The notes under the pieces are model-generated. The model was not told the DNA's origin, made no database searches, and worked only from the letters and a program-made list of their open reading frames with translations. From Monoglobus pectinilyticus (GTDB lineage Bacteria > Bacillota > Clostridia > Monoglobales > Monoglobaceae), in assembly GCF_002874775.1 (NCBI RefSeq), contig NZ_CP020991.1, positions 2,208,451 through 2,272,450 on the forward strand: 64,000 nucleotides of DNA, read 5' to 3'. Made by a program: the position numbers and the translations under genes. Shown piece by piece: positions 27,853 to 35,553 of the stretch. Positions within the stretch are counted from its first letter, which is position 1; each line of letters opens with the position of its first letter.

Positions 27853-28748
27853 GCGGTATTATAAATGTTTATAAACCTAAAGGTATCACATCCCATGATG
27901 TTGTTTATAAGCTTAGAAAAATTCTGGGAATTAAAAAAATTGGGCATACGGGAACTCTTGACCCGGATGCAGAAGGTGTTCTGCCAATGTGCATAGGCAG
28001 AGCGACAAAGACTGCGGATATGCTCACCGCTGCCGATAAGGAGTATATGGCCGAGGTTACGCTTGGTTTCTCAACTGATACTCAGGATTCATCAGGCTCT
28101 GTTATAAAATCTGTTGATATGGATGATTTTATTGTTAGTTCTGACGACATTGAAAACGCGGTTACTAAATATATAGGCGATATAAATCAGCTTCCGCCAA
28201 TGTATTCAGCTATAAAAATTGGCGGTAAAAAGCTGTATGAGCTGGCAAGACAAGGGATTGAGATAGAACGCAAACCTCGCTTTGTAAAAATTAACAGTAT
28301 TAAGCTTTTGGATTTTTATCCAAATAAAGAACATGTGATGAAATTTAAGATGCTTGTGTCATGTTCAAAAGGAACTTATATCAGAGCGCTTTGTAACGAC
28401 ATAGGTGAAGATTTGAAGTGCTTTGCGCATATGTCAGGACTTGTCAGAACTAAAAGCGGCAGATTTGATTTGGAGCATTCGTATAAACTGAGTGAAATAG
28501 AAAACATGGCGGCAATCGGCAATATGTCGTTTTTTACACCTGTAGACGAGGTGTTTTCCGAGTATGGAAAACTAGTACTATCAGATAATGCTGCCTTTAA
28601 GATGTGCAACGGGACACAGGTTAAAAGCCCTGCTGAAGCAAAAGACGGCGTTACATATAGAGTATATGATATTAATGGTAAATTTCTTACTATCTCACGT
28701 GCGGAGAATGGAAAAATGAAGATATTAAAGACATTCTATCAGGATTAA
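27840..28748 (+). CDS. truB: tRNA pseudouridine-55 synthase
   Basis: TruB makes pseudouridine 55 in the T-loop of tRNAs. The N-terminal GIINVYKPKGITSHDVV and the catalytic GHTGTLDPDAEGVLP (Asp nucleophile) are clear, with PPMYSAIKIGGKKLYELAR and SCSKGTYIRALCNDIGE following. The 302 residues fit. It lies between nrnA (overlap) and ribF (14 bases). Confidence 0.97.
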   Translation: MAGLSGIINVYKPKGITSHDVVYKLRKILGIKKIGHTGTLDPDAEGVLPMCIGRATKTADMLTAADKEYMAEVTLGFSTDTQDSSGSVIKSVDMDDFIVSSDDIENAVTKYIGDINQLPPMYSAIKIGGKKLYELARQGIEIERKPRFVKINSIKLLDFYPNKEHVMKFKMLVSCSKGTYIRALCNDIGEDLKCFAHMSGLVRTKSGRFDLEHSYKLSEIENMAAIGNMSFFTPVDEVFSEYGKLVLSDNAAFKMCNGTQVKSPAEAKDGVTYRVYDINGKFLTISRAENGKMKILKTFYQD

Positions 28749-28762
28749 TTGGAGGTGTGAGC

Positions 28763-29704
28763 GTGGAGTATTACGCACAGGATGAGTTGTTCAACAAGCA
28801 TGATTTGGATAATCTGCAGCTGAAAAATACAGCTGTTGCGCTGGGTGTTTTTGACGCTATGCACTTAGGTCATCTTGAGATAATAGATGATGTTGTAAAA
28901 TATGCAAAGGAAAACGGTCTTAAATCAGTAGTATATATGTTTCGTAATATTCCTAAGAGTGTTATTACCAATACGGATATAAAAAATGTTAACCTGTTCA
29001 AAAAGAGACTACATATTCTCTATGAAAGAGGGGTTGATATTGTTGTTGCCGAGAGGTTCACATCCGAGTATATGAAAATGGAATATGCGGATTTTATAAA
29101 AACTTATCTAGTGGAAAAATTCGACGCCAAATATGTTTGTGCAGGATTTAATTATCACTTTGGATATAAGGGGTTGGGGAATACAGAATCTCTCAAAGAA
29201 CTCTGCGGAAAATATGGCATAAAGGTACATATTGCAGAGTGTAAGGCTCTTGAAAAACCTGTGTCTAGCACTCTTTTGAGAAAACTTATTGCTTCAGGAG
29301 AGATGGAGGAAGCAGCAAAATATCTAGGGCGGCAGTTTTCGGTTACCAGAAAGGTAGAACATGGAGAAAACATCGGACATAAGCTGGGGTTTCCTACTGC
29401 CAATATACAACTTCCTGATTTTCATGTTGTACCCAAGTTCGGCGTTTATATTACAAAGGCGAAAGTTGGCGGAAAGTGGTATAAAGCTATAACAAATGTT
29501 GGAGGAAAACCGACAGTCGGGACAAATAAGCCATGTATTGAAACATATATGCTTGACTTTGAAAACGATATATATGGAGAGGAAATAGAAATAGAGTTTT
29601 ATCATTATTTAAGACCTATTTCCAAATTTGAAAATATTGAGGCTTTAAAAAAACAGTTGGCTCAAGATAAAGAGTCAGCAAGAGTTTATTTTAATGAAAA
29701 ATAA
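28763..29704 (+). CDS. ribF: Bifunctional riboflavin kinase/FAD synthetase
   Basis: RibF phosphorylates riboflavin to FMN and adenylates it to FAD. The N-terminal nucleotidyltransferase has GVFDAMHLGHLEII and the STLLRKLIASG motif, and the C-terminal kinase has GHKLGFPTANIQL. GGAGG at 28751-28755 is 7 bases before a GTG at 28763 but abuts a GTG at 28757, so 28763 is preferred (313 residues). It is the last gene of the rimP operon; rpsO and pnp, frequent next genes elsewhere, are not here. Confidence 0.93.
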   Translation: MEYYAQDELFNKHDLDNLQLKNTAVALGVFDAMHLGHLEIIDDVVKYAKENGLKSVVYMFRNIPKSVITNTDIKNVNLFKKRLHILYERGVDIVVAERFTSEYMKMEYADFIKTYLVEKFDAKYVCAGFNYHFGYKGLGNTESLKELCGKYGIKVHIAECKALEKPVSSTLLRKLIASGEMEEAAKYLGRQFSVTRKVEHGENIGHKLGFPTANIQLPDFHVVPKFGVYITKAKVGGKWYKAITNVGGKPTVGTNKPCIETYMLDFENDIYGEEIEIEFYHYLRPISKFENIEALKKQLAQDKESARVYFNEK

Positions 29705-29712
29705 AGTTAGCT

Positions 29713-29762
29713 GAAAGCGGAAATAGACTGCGTTATATGCAGTGGGTTTCGCTTTCTTTTTT
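29713..29762 (+). terminator. Terminator after ribF
   Basis: GAAAGCG pairs with CGCTTTC across a loop that holds a smaller CTGC/GCAG hairpin, followed by TTTTTT. It closes the rimP-ribF operon. Confidence 0.65.
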
Positions 29763-29775
29763 GGGGAGTAAGATA

Positions 29776-31158
29776 ATGAGTGAAAAAGTAAATAAATATG
29801 AAATGGACATGTGCAGAGGTCCAATTTTAAAGAAAATGCTGATTTATGCCATTCCGCTAATGTGTTCAAGTATACTCCAGCTTATGTTTAACGCTGTTGA
29901 TATCGTCGTTGTGGGGAAATTTGCCGGTGATAATTCTCTGGCAGCTGTAGGTTCTAATACTTCAATAATTGGTCTCATAACCAATTTATTTGTGGGTCTT
30001 TCAGTAGCTGCTAATGTTCTTGTGGCAAGATTTTATGGAGCAAAGGACGAAAAGGCTCTTGAACAGACTGTACATACTTCAATGCTTCTCAGTCTTTTCA
30101 GCGGTATAATTCTCTCGATAATTGGAGTAGCCGGCGCTAAGTGGATATTGGTTTTAATGCAGACACCTGAAGATGTTCTTCCCCTTGCAACGTTATATCT
30201 TAGAATATATTTTCTTGGAATGGCTGCTACGATGATATATAATTTTGGAAGTGCAATCTTAAGAGGCGTAGGGGATACTAAACGGCCTTTATACTTTTTG
30301 TTTGGTGCCGGAATAGTTAATGTTATATTAAATCTTTTATTTGTAATTGTATTTCATATGGATGTAGCTGGAGTGGCTATTGCCACTGTAATTTCACAAT
30401 GTATATCGGCTTTTTTGATAGTTCGTTGTCTGATGAAAGAAAACAGCGGTATACGTCTCAAGTTGTCTAAGCTTAGGATAAACAAAAATAAATTGCTGTT
30501 AATTTTTAAGATAGGACTGCCGGCTGGTTTTCAAGGAATATTATTTTCTCTTTCAAATGTGGTTATTCAGTCGTCAATCAATTCATTTGGTTCTGTGGTT
30601 ATGGCGGGTAATGCGGCTGCACAGAATTTAGAAAACTTTGTGTATTTTGCTATGAATGCTTTCCATCAAGCCACAGTGACGTTTACAAGTCAGAATTATG
30701 GTGCTCTAAACTATAAGCGAATCAATAGAACTGTGATTCTAGGTGAAACATGTGTTGCTATAGTCGGAATTGTACTCGGAAATTTACTTGTTCTATGCGG
30801 CGGCGGACTTCTTGGCATTTATACATCAAGCCCGGAGGTTATAAGCGCAGGAATAGACAGACTTAATATAGTATCGCGAACATATGCTTTGTGCGGAATG
30901 ATGGATGTTATGGTTGGTGCTTTGAGAGGTATTGGCTATTCGGTTATACCGATGATAGTTTCATTGGTCGGAGCGTGCGGCTTAAGGCTGGTTTGGATAG
31001 CCGCTTTGTTTGGAATAGAGCAGTATCATAATGTGACAACGGTATATTTATCATATCCGGTTTCATGGCTTTTAACTTTTATGATACATACATTATGTTT
31101 TGTTTTGCTAAAGCGTCATTTAGAAACGCATATGAAAAAATTCGGAGCGGGATATTAA
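29776..31158 (+). CDS. MATE family efflux transporter
   Basis: An integral membrane cation-coupled multidrug exporter with about 12 hydrophobic helices in 460 residues. The N-terminal MCRGPILKKMLIYAIPLMCSS, NAVDIVVVGKFAG and ILRGVGDTKRPL segments are diagnostic of MATE proteins of the NorM/DinF type. GGGGAG precedes the ATG at 29776; an upstream ATG at 29737 lies in the ribF terminator and is rejected. The substrate is unknown. Confidence 0.92.
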   Translation: MSEKVNKYEMDMCRGPILKKMLIYAIPLMCSSILQLMFNAVDIVVVGKFAGDNSLAAVGSNTSIIGLITNLFVGLSVAANVLVARFYGAKDEKALEQTVHTSMLLSLFSGIILSIIGVAGAKWILVLMQTPEDVLPLATLYLRIYFLGMAATMIYNFGSAILRGVGDTKRPLYFLFGAGIVNVILNLLFVIVFHMDVAGVAIATVISQCISAFLIVRCLMKENSGIRLKLSKLRINKNKLLLIFKIGLPAGFQGILFSLSNVVIQSSINSFGSVVMAGNAAAQNLENFVYFAMNAFHQATVTFTSQNYGALNYKRINRTVILGETCVAIVGIVLGNLLVLCGGGLLGIYTSSPEVISAGIDRLNIVSRTYALCGMMDVMVGALRGIGYSVIPMIVSLVGACGLRLVWIAALFGIEQYHNVTTVYLSYPVSWLLTFMIHTLCFVLLKRHLETHMKKFGAGY

Positions 31159-31325
31159 TCGCGTAAAAATATGTTTTTGAATGATTGTATTATTATAAAA
31201 TGGTATTTATATATTAAAATTCATTAAAGTTTTACTGATTACTGTTTTAAAAATACTCCGATAATTTAACTTTAAAAAGTTTATTTTCTATTAAAAGCTT
31301 TTTTCGGAAATAGTAGATATAAAAA

Positions 31326-31354
31326 TTGGGGGCTATACAACAGGTGTGTATAAT
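31326..31354 (+). promoter_or_regulatory. Possible promoter of the thioester-domain gene
   Basis: A perfect TATAAT at 31349-31354 lies 17 bases after a poor -35 (TTGGGG, 31326-31331). If used, the transcript would include the hairpin at 31431-31466 as an attenuator. Confidence 0.35.
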
Positions 31355-31430
31355 GATTATGATAGATTTTTGACTATAGTATAATTTATAATAAAATAAT
31401 ATATTATACTATATTTTTGGTATCATTTAA

Positions 31431-31466
31431 ACAGATCGGTCTGTCAAATAGACTGATCTGTTTTTT
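31431..31466 (+). terminator. Strong intrinsic terminator or attenuator
   Basis: ACAGATCGGTCT and AGACTGATCTGT form a 12-bp stem (one G-T pair) with a GTCAAAT loop, followed by TTTTTT. It lies 270 bases after the MATE gene and 92 before the TTG start at 31559, so it may end a long MATE 3' end or attenuate the next gene. Confidence 0.8.
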
Positions 31467-31558
31467 ATGCAATTTATCCTCTAACGCTTTTTATGAAACT
31501 GCATATCTTATATTGTAAGAGTTTTATTTTTATTAAATATAAATTAGGAGGAATCACT

Positions 31559-33469
31559 TTGATTGAAGCAGAAAGATTAGTGTCTTCACGCCCGTTTATT
31601 ATGTATTCGGGAACGGATGTCAGCGGAACCGTAGGGGGTAATCCGAGTGTTCAAAGTTACTGTGGCTTGGATTATACAGCCGCGTCCCGCTATCGTTTAG
31701 ACAGACCTGATCATAATCAAATATTTCAATTTTTTGGAAATATATTAGGCAGTCAGAATAAACTTGTTTACTGTCTTGATAAATTTGCAGACGGTCCATA
31801 TAATGACGTGCCATATGAGAGCCGTCCGTTTGAAACACTTTTTCCGGGGGCAACGGAGAGACAAAAAGAAATGTTGGGATGGATTTTGGCAAATACATTT
31901 CCGGCTGTGAGCGCGGCTGCTACATTTGCGCTTGCCGGAGTAGATCCGACAGCAGCACCGGTTCTTGACAATAATGATGCGTATGCAGCCGTTCAAGTAT
32001 CATTATGGGTACTTTTGGAACAGATAGCGCTTGATGAAGTTAATTTTTTAGAGTGTACATCAGGCGAAACTCATCCAAAATCTGAAAGGCTGAGAATTAC
32101 AGTTTTAGAATTGCTTCGCCTGGCCGGTCAATTTGTTGATAATGAGACGCTGCCTGAAATATCAATTACTCATACAGAGCCATGCTGTGGATTAACCTCA
32201 TTTTTTAGCTGCTGTAATAATAGTACTTTACCGTCAGACGGCAGTTCTCCATATTTAGTTTTTGCGAATTGTCCTAACGAGGTCAGAACAATTTGCGGAA
32301 GGCTTCTGATAGGGCCGTTTCGTGTTTCATCAAGTTTCGCAGGACAGCCGACTATAACGGTTACGCCTTTCTGTAACTGTGGTGAAGATTACTCGGTATC
32401 ATTTATGGATTTCTGTGGTAATCCAATTTCTAATCCTGTTATAGGACAGGAGTTTTATATTGCTATCAGAACTTGCAAAAGATTTTCGTGCTTTACTATA
32501 ACCGCTTCATTTACTGGAAATATTACAAGAGTAATAACTTTAGAACCGCAGAGTACAGCATTAAACTATCAGCCTATAGGTACATCTTTTGAGGACCAGT
32601 CTATTACATTAAATGCTGAATTATGTATTTGTGTTGAGTATCCGGCATCATCTGAAAGTTTTGTTGATAATGGCAGGTTTGGTATAAATATAAATAATAA
32701 CAACAACAATAATAACAATAACAATAACAATAATAATAGCGGAGGAGGGTATCCGGGTCAGTTCCCTTGTATACCAATTTGTTATCCGATTTGGCAAAAT
32801 CCTCGTCCGCCGTATCCGCCGGAACCACCATATCCACCCGATCCGCCGTATCCGCCAAGACCACCGCGTCCACCATATCCGCCGTGCCCGCCATATCCAC
32901 CATATCCGCCGTGTCCGCCATGTCCACCATGCAGACCGGAGCCGCCATGCAGACCGGAACCGCCATGCGGGCCGGAGCCACCATGCAGACCGGAACCGCC
33001 ATGCGGGCCGGAGCCACCATGCAGACCAGAGCCGCCATGCAGACCAGAGCCGCCATGCAGGCCGGAACCACCATGTAGGCCGGAGCCACCATGCAGACCG
33101 GAACCGCCATGCGGGCCGGAACCACCATGCAGACCAGAGCCGCCATGCAGGCCGGAACCACCATGCAGGCCGGAGCCACCATGCAGACCGGAACCACCAT
33201 GCAGACCGGAGCCGCCATGCAGACCAGAGCCACCATGCAGACCGGAGCCGCCATGCAGACCGGAGCCGCCATGCAGACCAGAGCCACCATGCAGACCGGA
33301 GCCGCCATGCAGACCGGAACCACCATGCAGACCGGAGTCGCCATGCAGACCGGAGCCGTCCTGTAAGTCAACTTCTGCTTGTGCTTCTAATCCACCATAT
33401 AAGACAACTGCACATATTAAAAATGAAAAAACAGGAAGTCAGATTACTAATAAAAAGCACGGATTTTGA
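31559..33469 (+). CDS. Leaderless thioester-domain protein with Asn-rich, Pro-rich and Cys-repeat tail
   Basis: AGGAGG at 31546-31551 is 7 bases before a TTG at 31559, giving 636 residues. Residues about 15-160 resemble the Cys-Gln thioester domains of Gram-positive adhesins: LVYCLDKFADGPY (Cys72) and AYAAVQVSLWVLLEQ (Gln146), the latter matching the TQxA-type AIW helix. Residues 205-360 are a Cys-rich beta region with CNCG and CICV pairs. Then come an Asn run near 377-393, PPYPP repeats, and 24 exact-length C-[RG]-P-E-P-P units (458-601). No signal peptide, membrane helix, LPXTG or SLH is seen, so classical export is unsupported; a spore-surface or mother-cell structural role is inference. 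It ends at a bidirectional terminator. Confidence 0.65.
   Translation: MIEAERLVSSRPFIMYSGTDVSGTVGGNPSVQSYCGLDYTAASRYRLDRPDHNQIFQFFGNILGSQNKLVYCLDKFADGPYNDVPYESRPFETLFPGATERQKEMLGWILANTFPAVSAAATFALAGVDPTAAPVLDNNDAYAAVQVSLWVLLEQIALDEVNFLECTSGETHPKSERLRITVLELLRLAGQFVDNETLPEISITHTEPCCGLTSFFSCCNNSTLPSDGSSPYLVFANCPNEVRTICGRLLIGPFRVSSSFAGQPTITVTPFCNCGEDYSVSFMDFCGNPISNPVIGQEFYIAIRTCKRFSCFTITASFTGNITRVITLEPQSTALNYQPIGTSFEDQSITLNAELCICVEYPASSESFVDNGRFGININNNNNNNNNNNNNNNSGGGYPGQFPCIPICYPIWQNPRPPYPPEPPYPPDPPYPPRPPRPPYPPCPPYPPYPPCPPCPPCRPEPPCRPEPPCGPEPPCRPEPPCGPEPPCRPEPPCRPEPPCRPEPPCRPEPPCRPEPPCGPEPPCRPEPPCRPEPPCRPEPPCRPEPPCRPEPPCRPEPPCRPEPPCRPEPPCRPEPPCRPEPPCRPEPPCRPESPCRPEPSCKSTSACASNPPYKTTAHIKNEKTGSQITNKKHGF
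32930..33361 (+). repeat. 24 tandem 18-bp repeats encoding C-[RG]-P-E-P-P
   Basis: From the first TGC at 32930 to the TGT at 33362 is 432 bases, exactly 24 units of 18, type tgcagaccggagccgcca. Variation is almost all synonymous (gag/gaa, ccg/cca) or Arg to Gly (three units). The array keeps a Cys every six residues. Open frames on the opposite strand and in other frames here are artefacts of the repeat. Confidence 0.95.
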
Positions 33470-33480
33470 TTTACAAACAA

Positions 33481-33515
33481 AAAAGCTCAATCTTAAAAAG
33501 ATTGAGCTTTTTAAT
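33481..33515. terminator. Bidirectional terminator between convergent genes
   Basis: A perfect 14-bp stem AAAAGCTCAATCTT/AAGATTGAGCTTTT with an AAA loop, T-rich on both strands. It lies between stops at 33469 (plus) and 33533 (minus). Confidence 0.92.
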
Positions 33516-33532
33516 TTTAAATACAAATAATT

Positions 33533-35299
33533 TTATAATGCATACTTATGTTTATAAAATTCATAATCCTCTCTGTATTCGCCTGGCATTTCAGCATGTA
33601 GACGTCTTAAATATTCATGCCTGTCCAAAGCTCTCTTATCAGATCTTGCTTGTAGTATAGCAACTCCTATGTTTGAGCAGTGATCTGAAATTCTTTCCAC
33701 ATTACTGATTATTTCAAGAAATATTACCCCTGCTTCAACAGAACATTTCTTTGACTTAAGGCGTTTCATATGCTTGCGTTCTAACTTTTCCTGAATACCG
33801 TCTACAACCTCTTCAAGAGGTTCTATTTTACAGACCAAGGATATATCATCCCAAGTAAATGCCTGGAATGTAAGTTCCATAATATTTTCAACAGCGTTAA
33901 ACAGAACTTTTAGACCTTCTTCTGCATCGGGAGAGAATTGTATTTTCCCGTTTATCAGCTTTTCAATACTCTCTCTAATATTGTCACAATAATCACCTAT
34001 GCGCTCAATGTTGTTTACAAGATGAAAATATGCTGCTGATTTTTCATTATCAGACTGACTGAGCTGTGTATCGGAAACTTTTGTAAGATAAGCAGTCAGA
34101 TTGATTTCATATTCGTCAAGAAGTTCTTCGTTTGCGAGAATTTTCTCAGATATAGACATATCTTTGTTCTTAATCATCTTTCGGCAGAGCATAACATTTT
34201 CTTTAGCTACTCCGCACATGTTTGACATTACAGTATGTACATTATTTATTGCTATGGATGGAGTAGAAAGAAAACGGTCGTCCAGTAATGCAAACGGACT
34301 TTCTGTTTCCTCGTGTTTTGTATCTTTGATTGTCTTTTGTGCAAGCCATACCAACAGCCTTGAAAATGGTAAAAGCATTATCGTTGAAGCGACATTAAAT
34401 ATAGAATGGAAAATCGATATATCTGTTGCATTTATTGCCGAATGCCAAAAAGGCAGGCCCAAGGTGTATTGTAATGCATAAATAACAACCATGAATACTA
34501 TAGTGCCAATTATGTTAAAATAAAGGTGAATCATTGCGGCTCGTTTGGCGTTTTTACTTGCGCCAACAGAAGATAAAAGTGCGGTCACGCATGTACCAAT
34601 ATTCTGCCCCATTATTATTGGAAAGGCAGAGGAAAATACCACGGCGGTGCTGGAAGCTACAGCTTGAAGCATAGCAACCGATGCCGCGCTGGATTGTATA
34701 ATGGCTGTTATTCCTGTTCCGATAAGAATTCCTATGACAGGATTATTTTGACCGGCAAATACATTCTGAAGCGATGGAATAGCGTTAAATACTACTTCCA
34801 TAGAATTTGACATGTATTCCATACCAATAAATATAAGACCGAGACCGACTAAAAATTCGCCTATAGTTTTTATATTTTTCTTTTGGCAGAAGAAAAGAAG
34901 CCCTGCTCCTAAAATAATAGCAACGGGAGCCAGCGTTGTAGGTTTAACTATGGCAAGGTACCAAACATCTCCGGGCAAATCGTTTAAGCTGAGAATCCAC
35001 GCTGTTATAGTGGTGCCGATATTGGCTCCCATAATAATTCCAACAGCCTGGCTTAAGGTAAGTATACCAGCATTAACAAAACCAACAACCATAACGGTTG
35101 TTGCTGATGATGATTGAGTAAGCGCCGCAACAACGGCACCTAAAATAACTGACTTAAATAAATTTCCGGTAACTTTCTCCATTATCTGACGAAGCTTGTC
35201 TCCGGCAGCTCTCTCAAGACCGGTACTCATGGTGTTCATGCCAAACAAGAACATTCCAAGACCGCCAAATAGTGAGAGAATTTGCAGCGCGATATCCAT
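33533..35299 (-). CDS. Na/Pi cotransporter family protein with PhoU domain
   Basis: NptA/NPT2-type sodium-phosphate symporter. The membrane part holds the two inverted repeats with TQSSSATTVMVVGFVNAG and IQSSAASVAMLQAV, and GANIGTTITAW and GQNIGTCVTALL. A C-terminal cytoplasmic PhoU-like helical domain runs from about residue 345 (NVHTVMSNMCG) to the end. GGAGGTG precedes the ATG at 35299 by 6 bases, so the upstream ATG at 35314, which overlaps that site, is rejected; length 588. It is a single-gene unit between two terminators. Confidence 0.93.
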   Translation of the reverse strand: MDIALQILSLFGGLGMFLFGMNTMSTGLERAAGDKLRQIMEKVTGNLFKSVILGAVVAALTQSSSATTVMVVGFVNAGILTLSQAVGIIMGANIGTTITAWILSLNDLPGDVWYLAIVKPTTLAPVAIILGAGLLFFCQKKNIKTIGEFLVGLGLIFIGMEYMSNSMEVVFNAIPSLQNVFAGQNNPVIGILIGTGITAIIQSSAASVAMLQAVASSTAVVFSSAFPIIMGQNIGTCVTALLSSVGASKNAKRAAMIHLYFNIIGTIVFMVVIYALQYTLGLPFWHSAINATDISIFHSIFNVASTIMLLPFSRLLVWLAQKTIKDTKHEETESPFALLDDRFLSTPSIAINNVHTVMSNMCGVAKENVMLCRKMIKNKDMSISEKILANEELLDEYEINLTAYLTKVSDTQLSQSDNEKSAAYFHLVNNIERIGDYCDNIRESIEKLINGKIQFSPDAEEGLKVLFNAVENIMELTFQAFTWDDISLVCKIEPLEEVVDGIQEKLERKHMKRLKSKKCSVEAGVIFLEIISNVERISDHCSNIGVAILQARSDKRALDRHEYLRRLHAEMPGEYREDYEFYKHKYAL

Positions 35300-35491
35300 A
35301 AAGGACACCTCCATAATTTAATTTAACTCAACTTCCACCGACTATAATATATCATCTTATACGACAAAATACAACTCGTAATATTGCATATATTAGTGAT
35401 AGTATTTCTTTAGGAAATTTAGTAAAATTTTTGTGTTAAAGAAAATAAATGGAAATATCGTGACTTATTTGAGAAGAATATAATTAAAAGA

Positions 35492-35523
35492 ACCATGTAT
35501 AGAAAAATACATGGTCTTTTTTT
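35492..35523. terminator. Terminator downstream of the SLH-transglutaminase gene
   Basis: ACCATGTAT and ATACATGGT form a 9-bp stem. Seven T follow on the plus strand and TTCTTTT on the minus strand, the direction in which the gene ending at 35554 is read. Confidence 0.8.
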
Positions 35524-35553
35524 AAAAATAGTATTATTATATTTGAATTATAG

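Larger units (their letters stand above)
31159..31558. other. AT-rich leader region with terminator-like hairpin
   Basis: No gene is seen in these 400 bases. They contain a weak promoter candidate (31326-31354), an AT-only inverted repeat TATAGTATAAT/ATTATACTATA around 31375-31420 and the strong hairpin at 31431-31466. The in-frame ATG at 31493 has no ribosome binding site. Confidence 0.6.

Noticed and set aside
32930-33361. Possible CRISPR array
   Set aside because: Units are contiguous 18-mers without unique spacers, keep a reading frame and have no cas genes nearby.
32604-33371. Open frames on the minus strand and in other plus frames over the Cys repeats
   Set aside because: The 18-bp period is a multiple of three and lacks stop codons in several frames, so these frames are forced artefacts; their products are monotonous Met/Ala/Thr/Val strings.
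34101-34481. Plus-strand open frame opposite the Na/Pi-PhoU gene
   Set aside because: Antisense shadow of a well-supported transporter gene with no ribosome binding site or family match.
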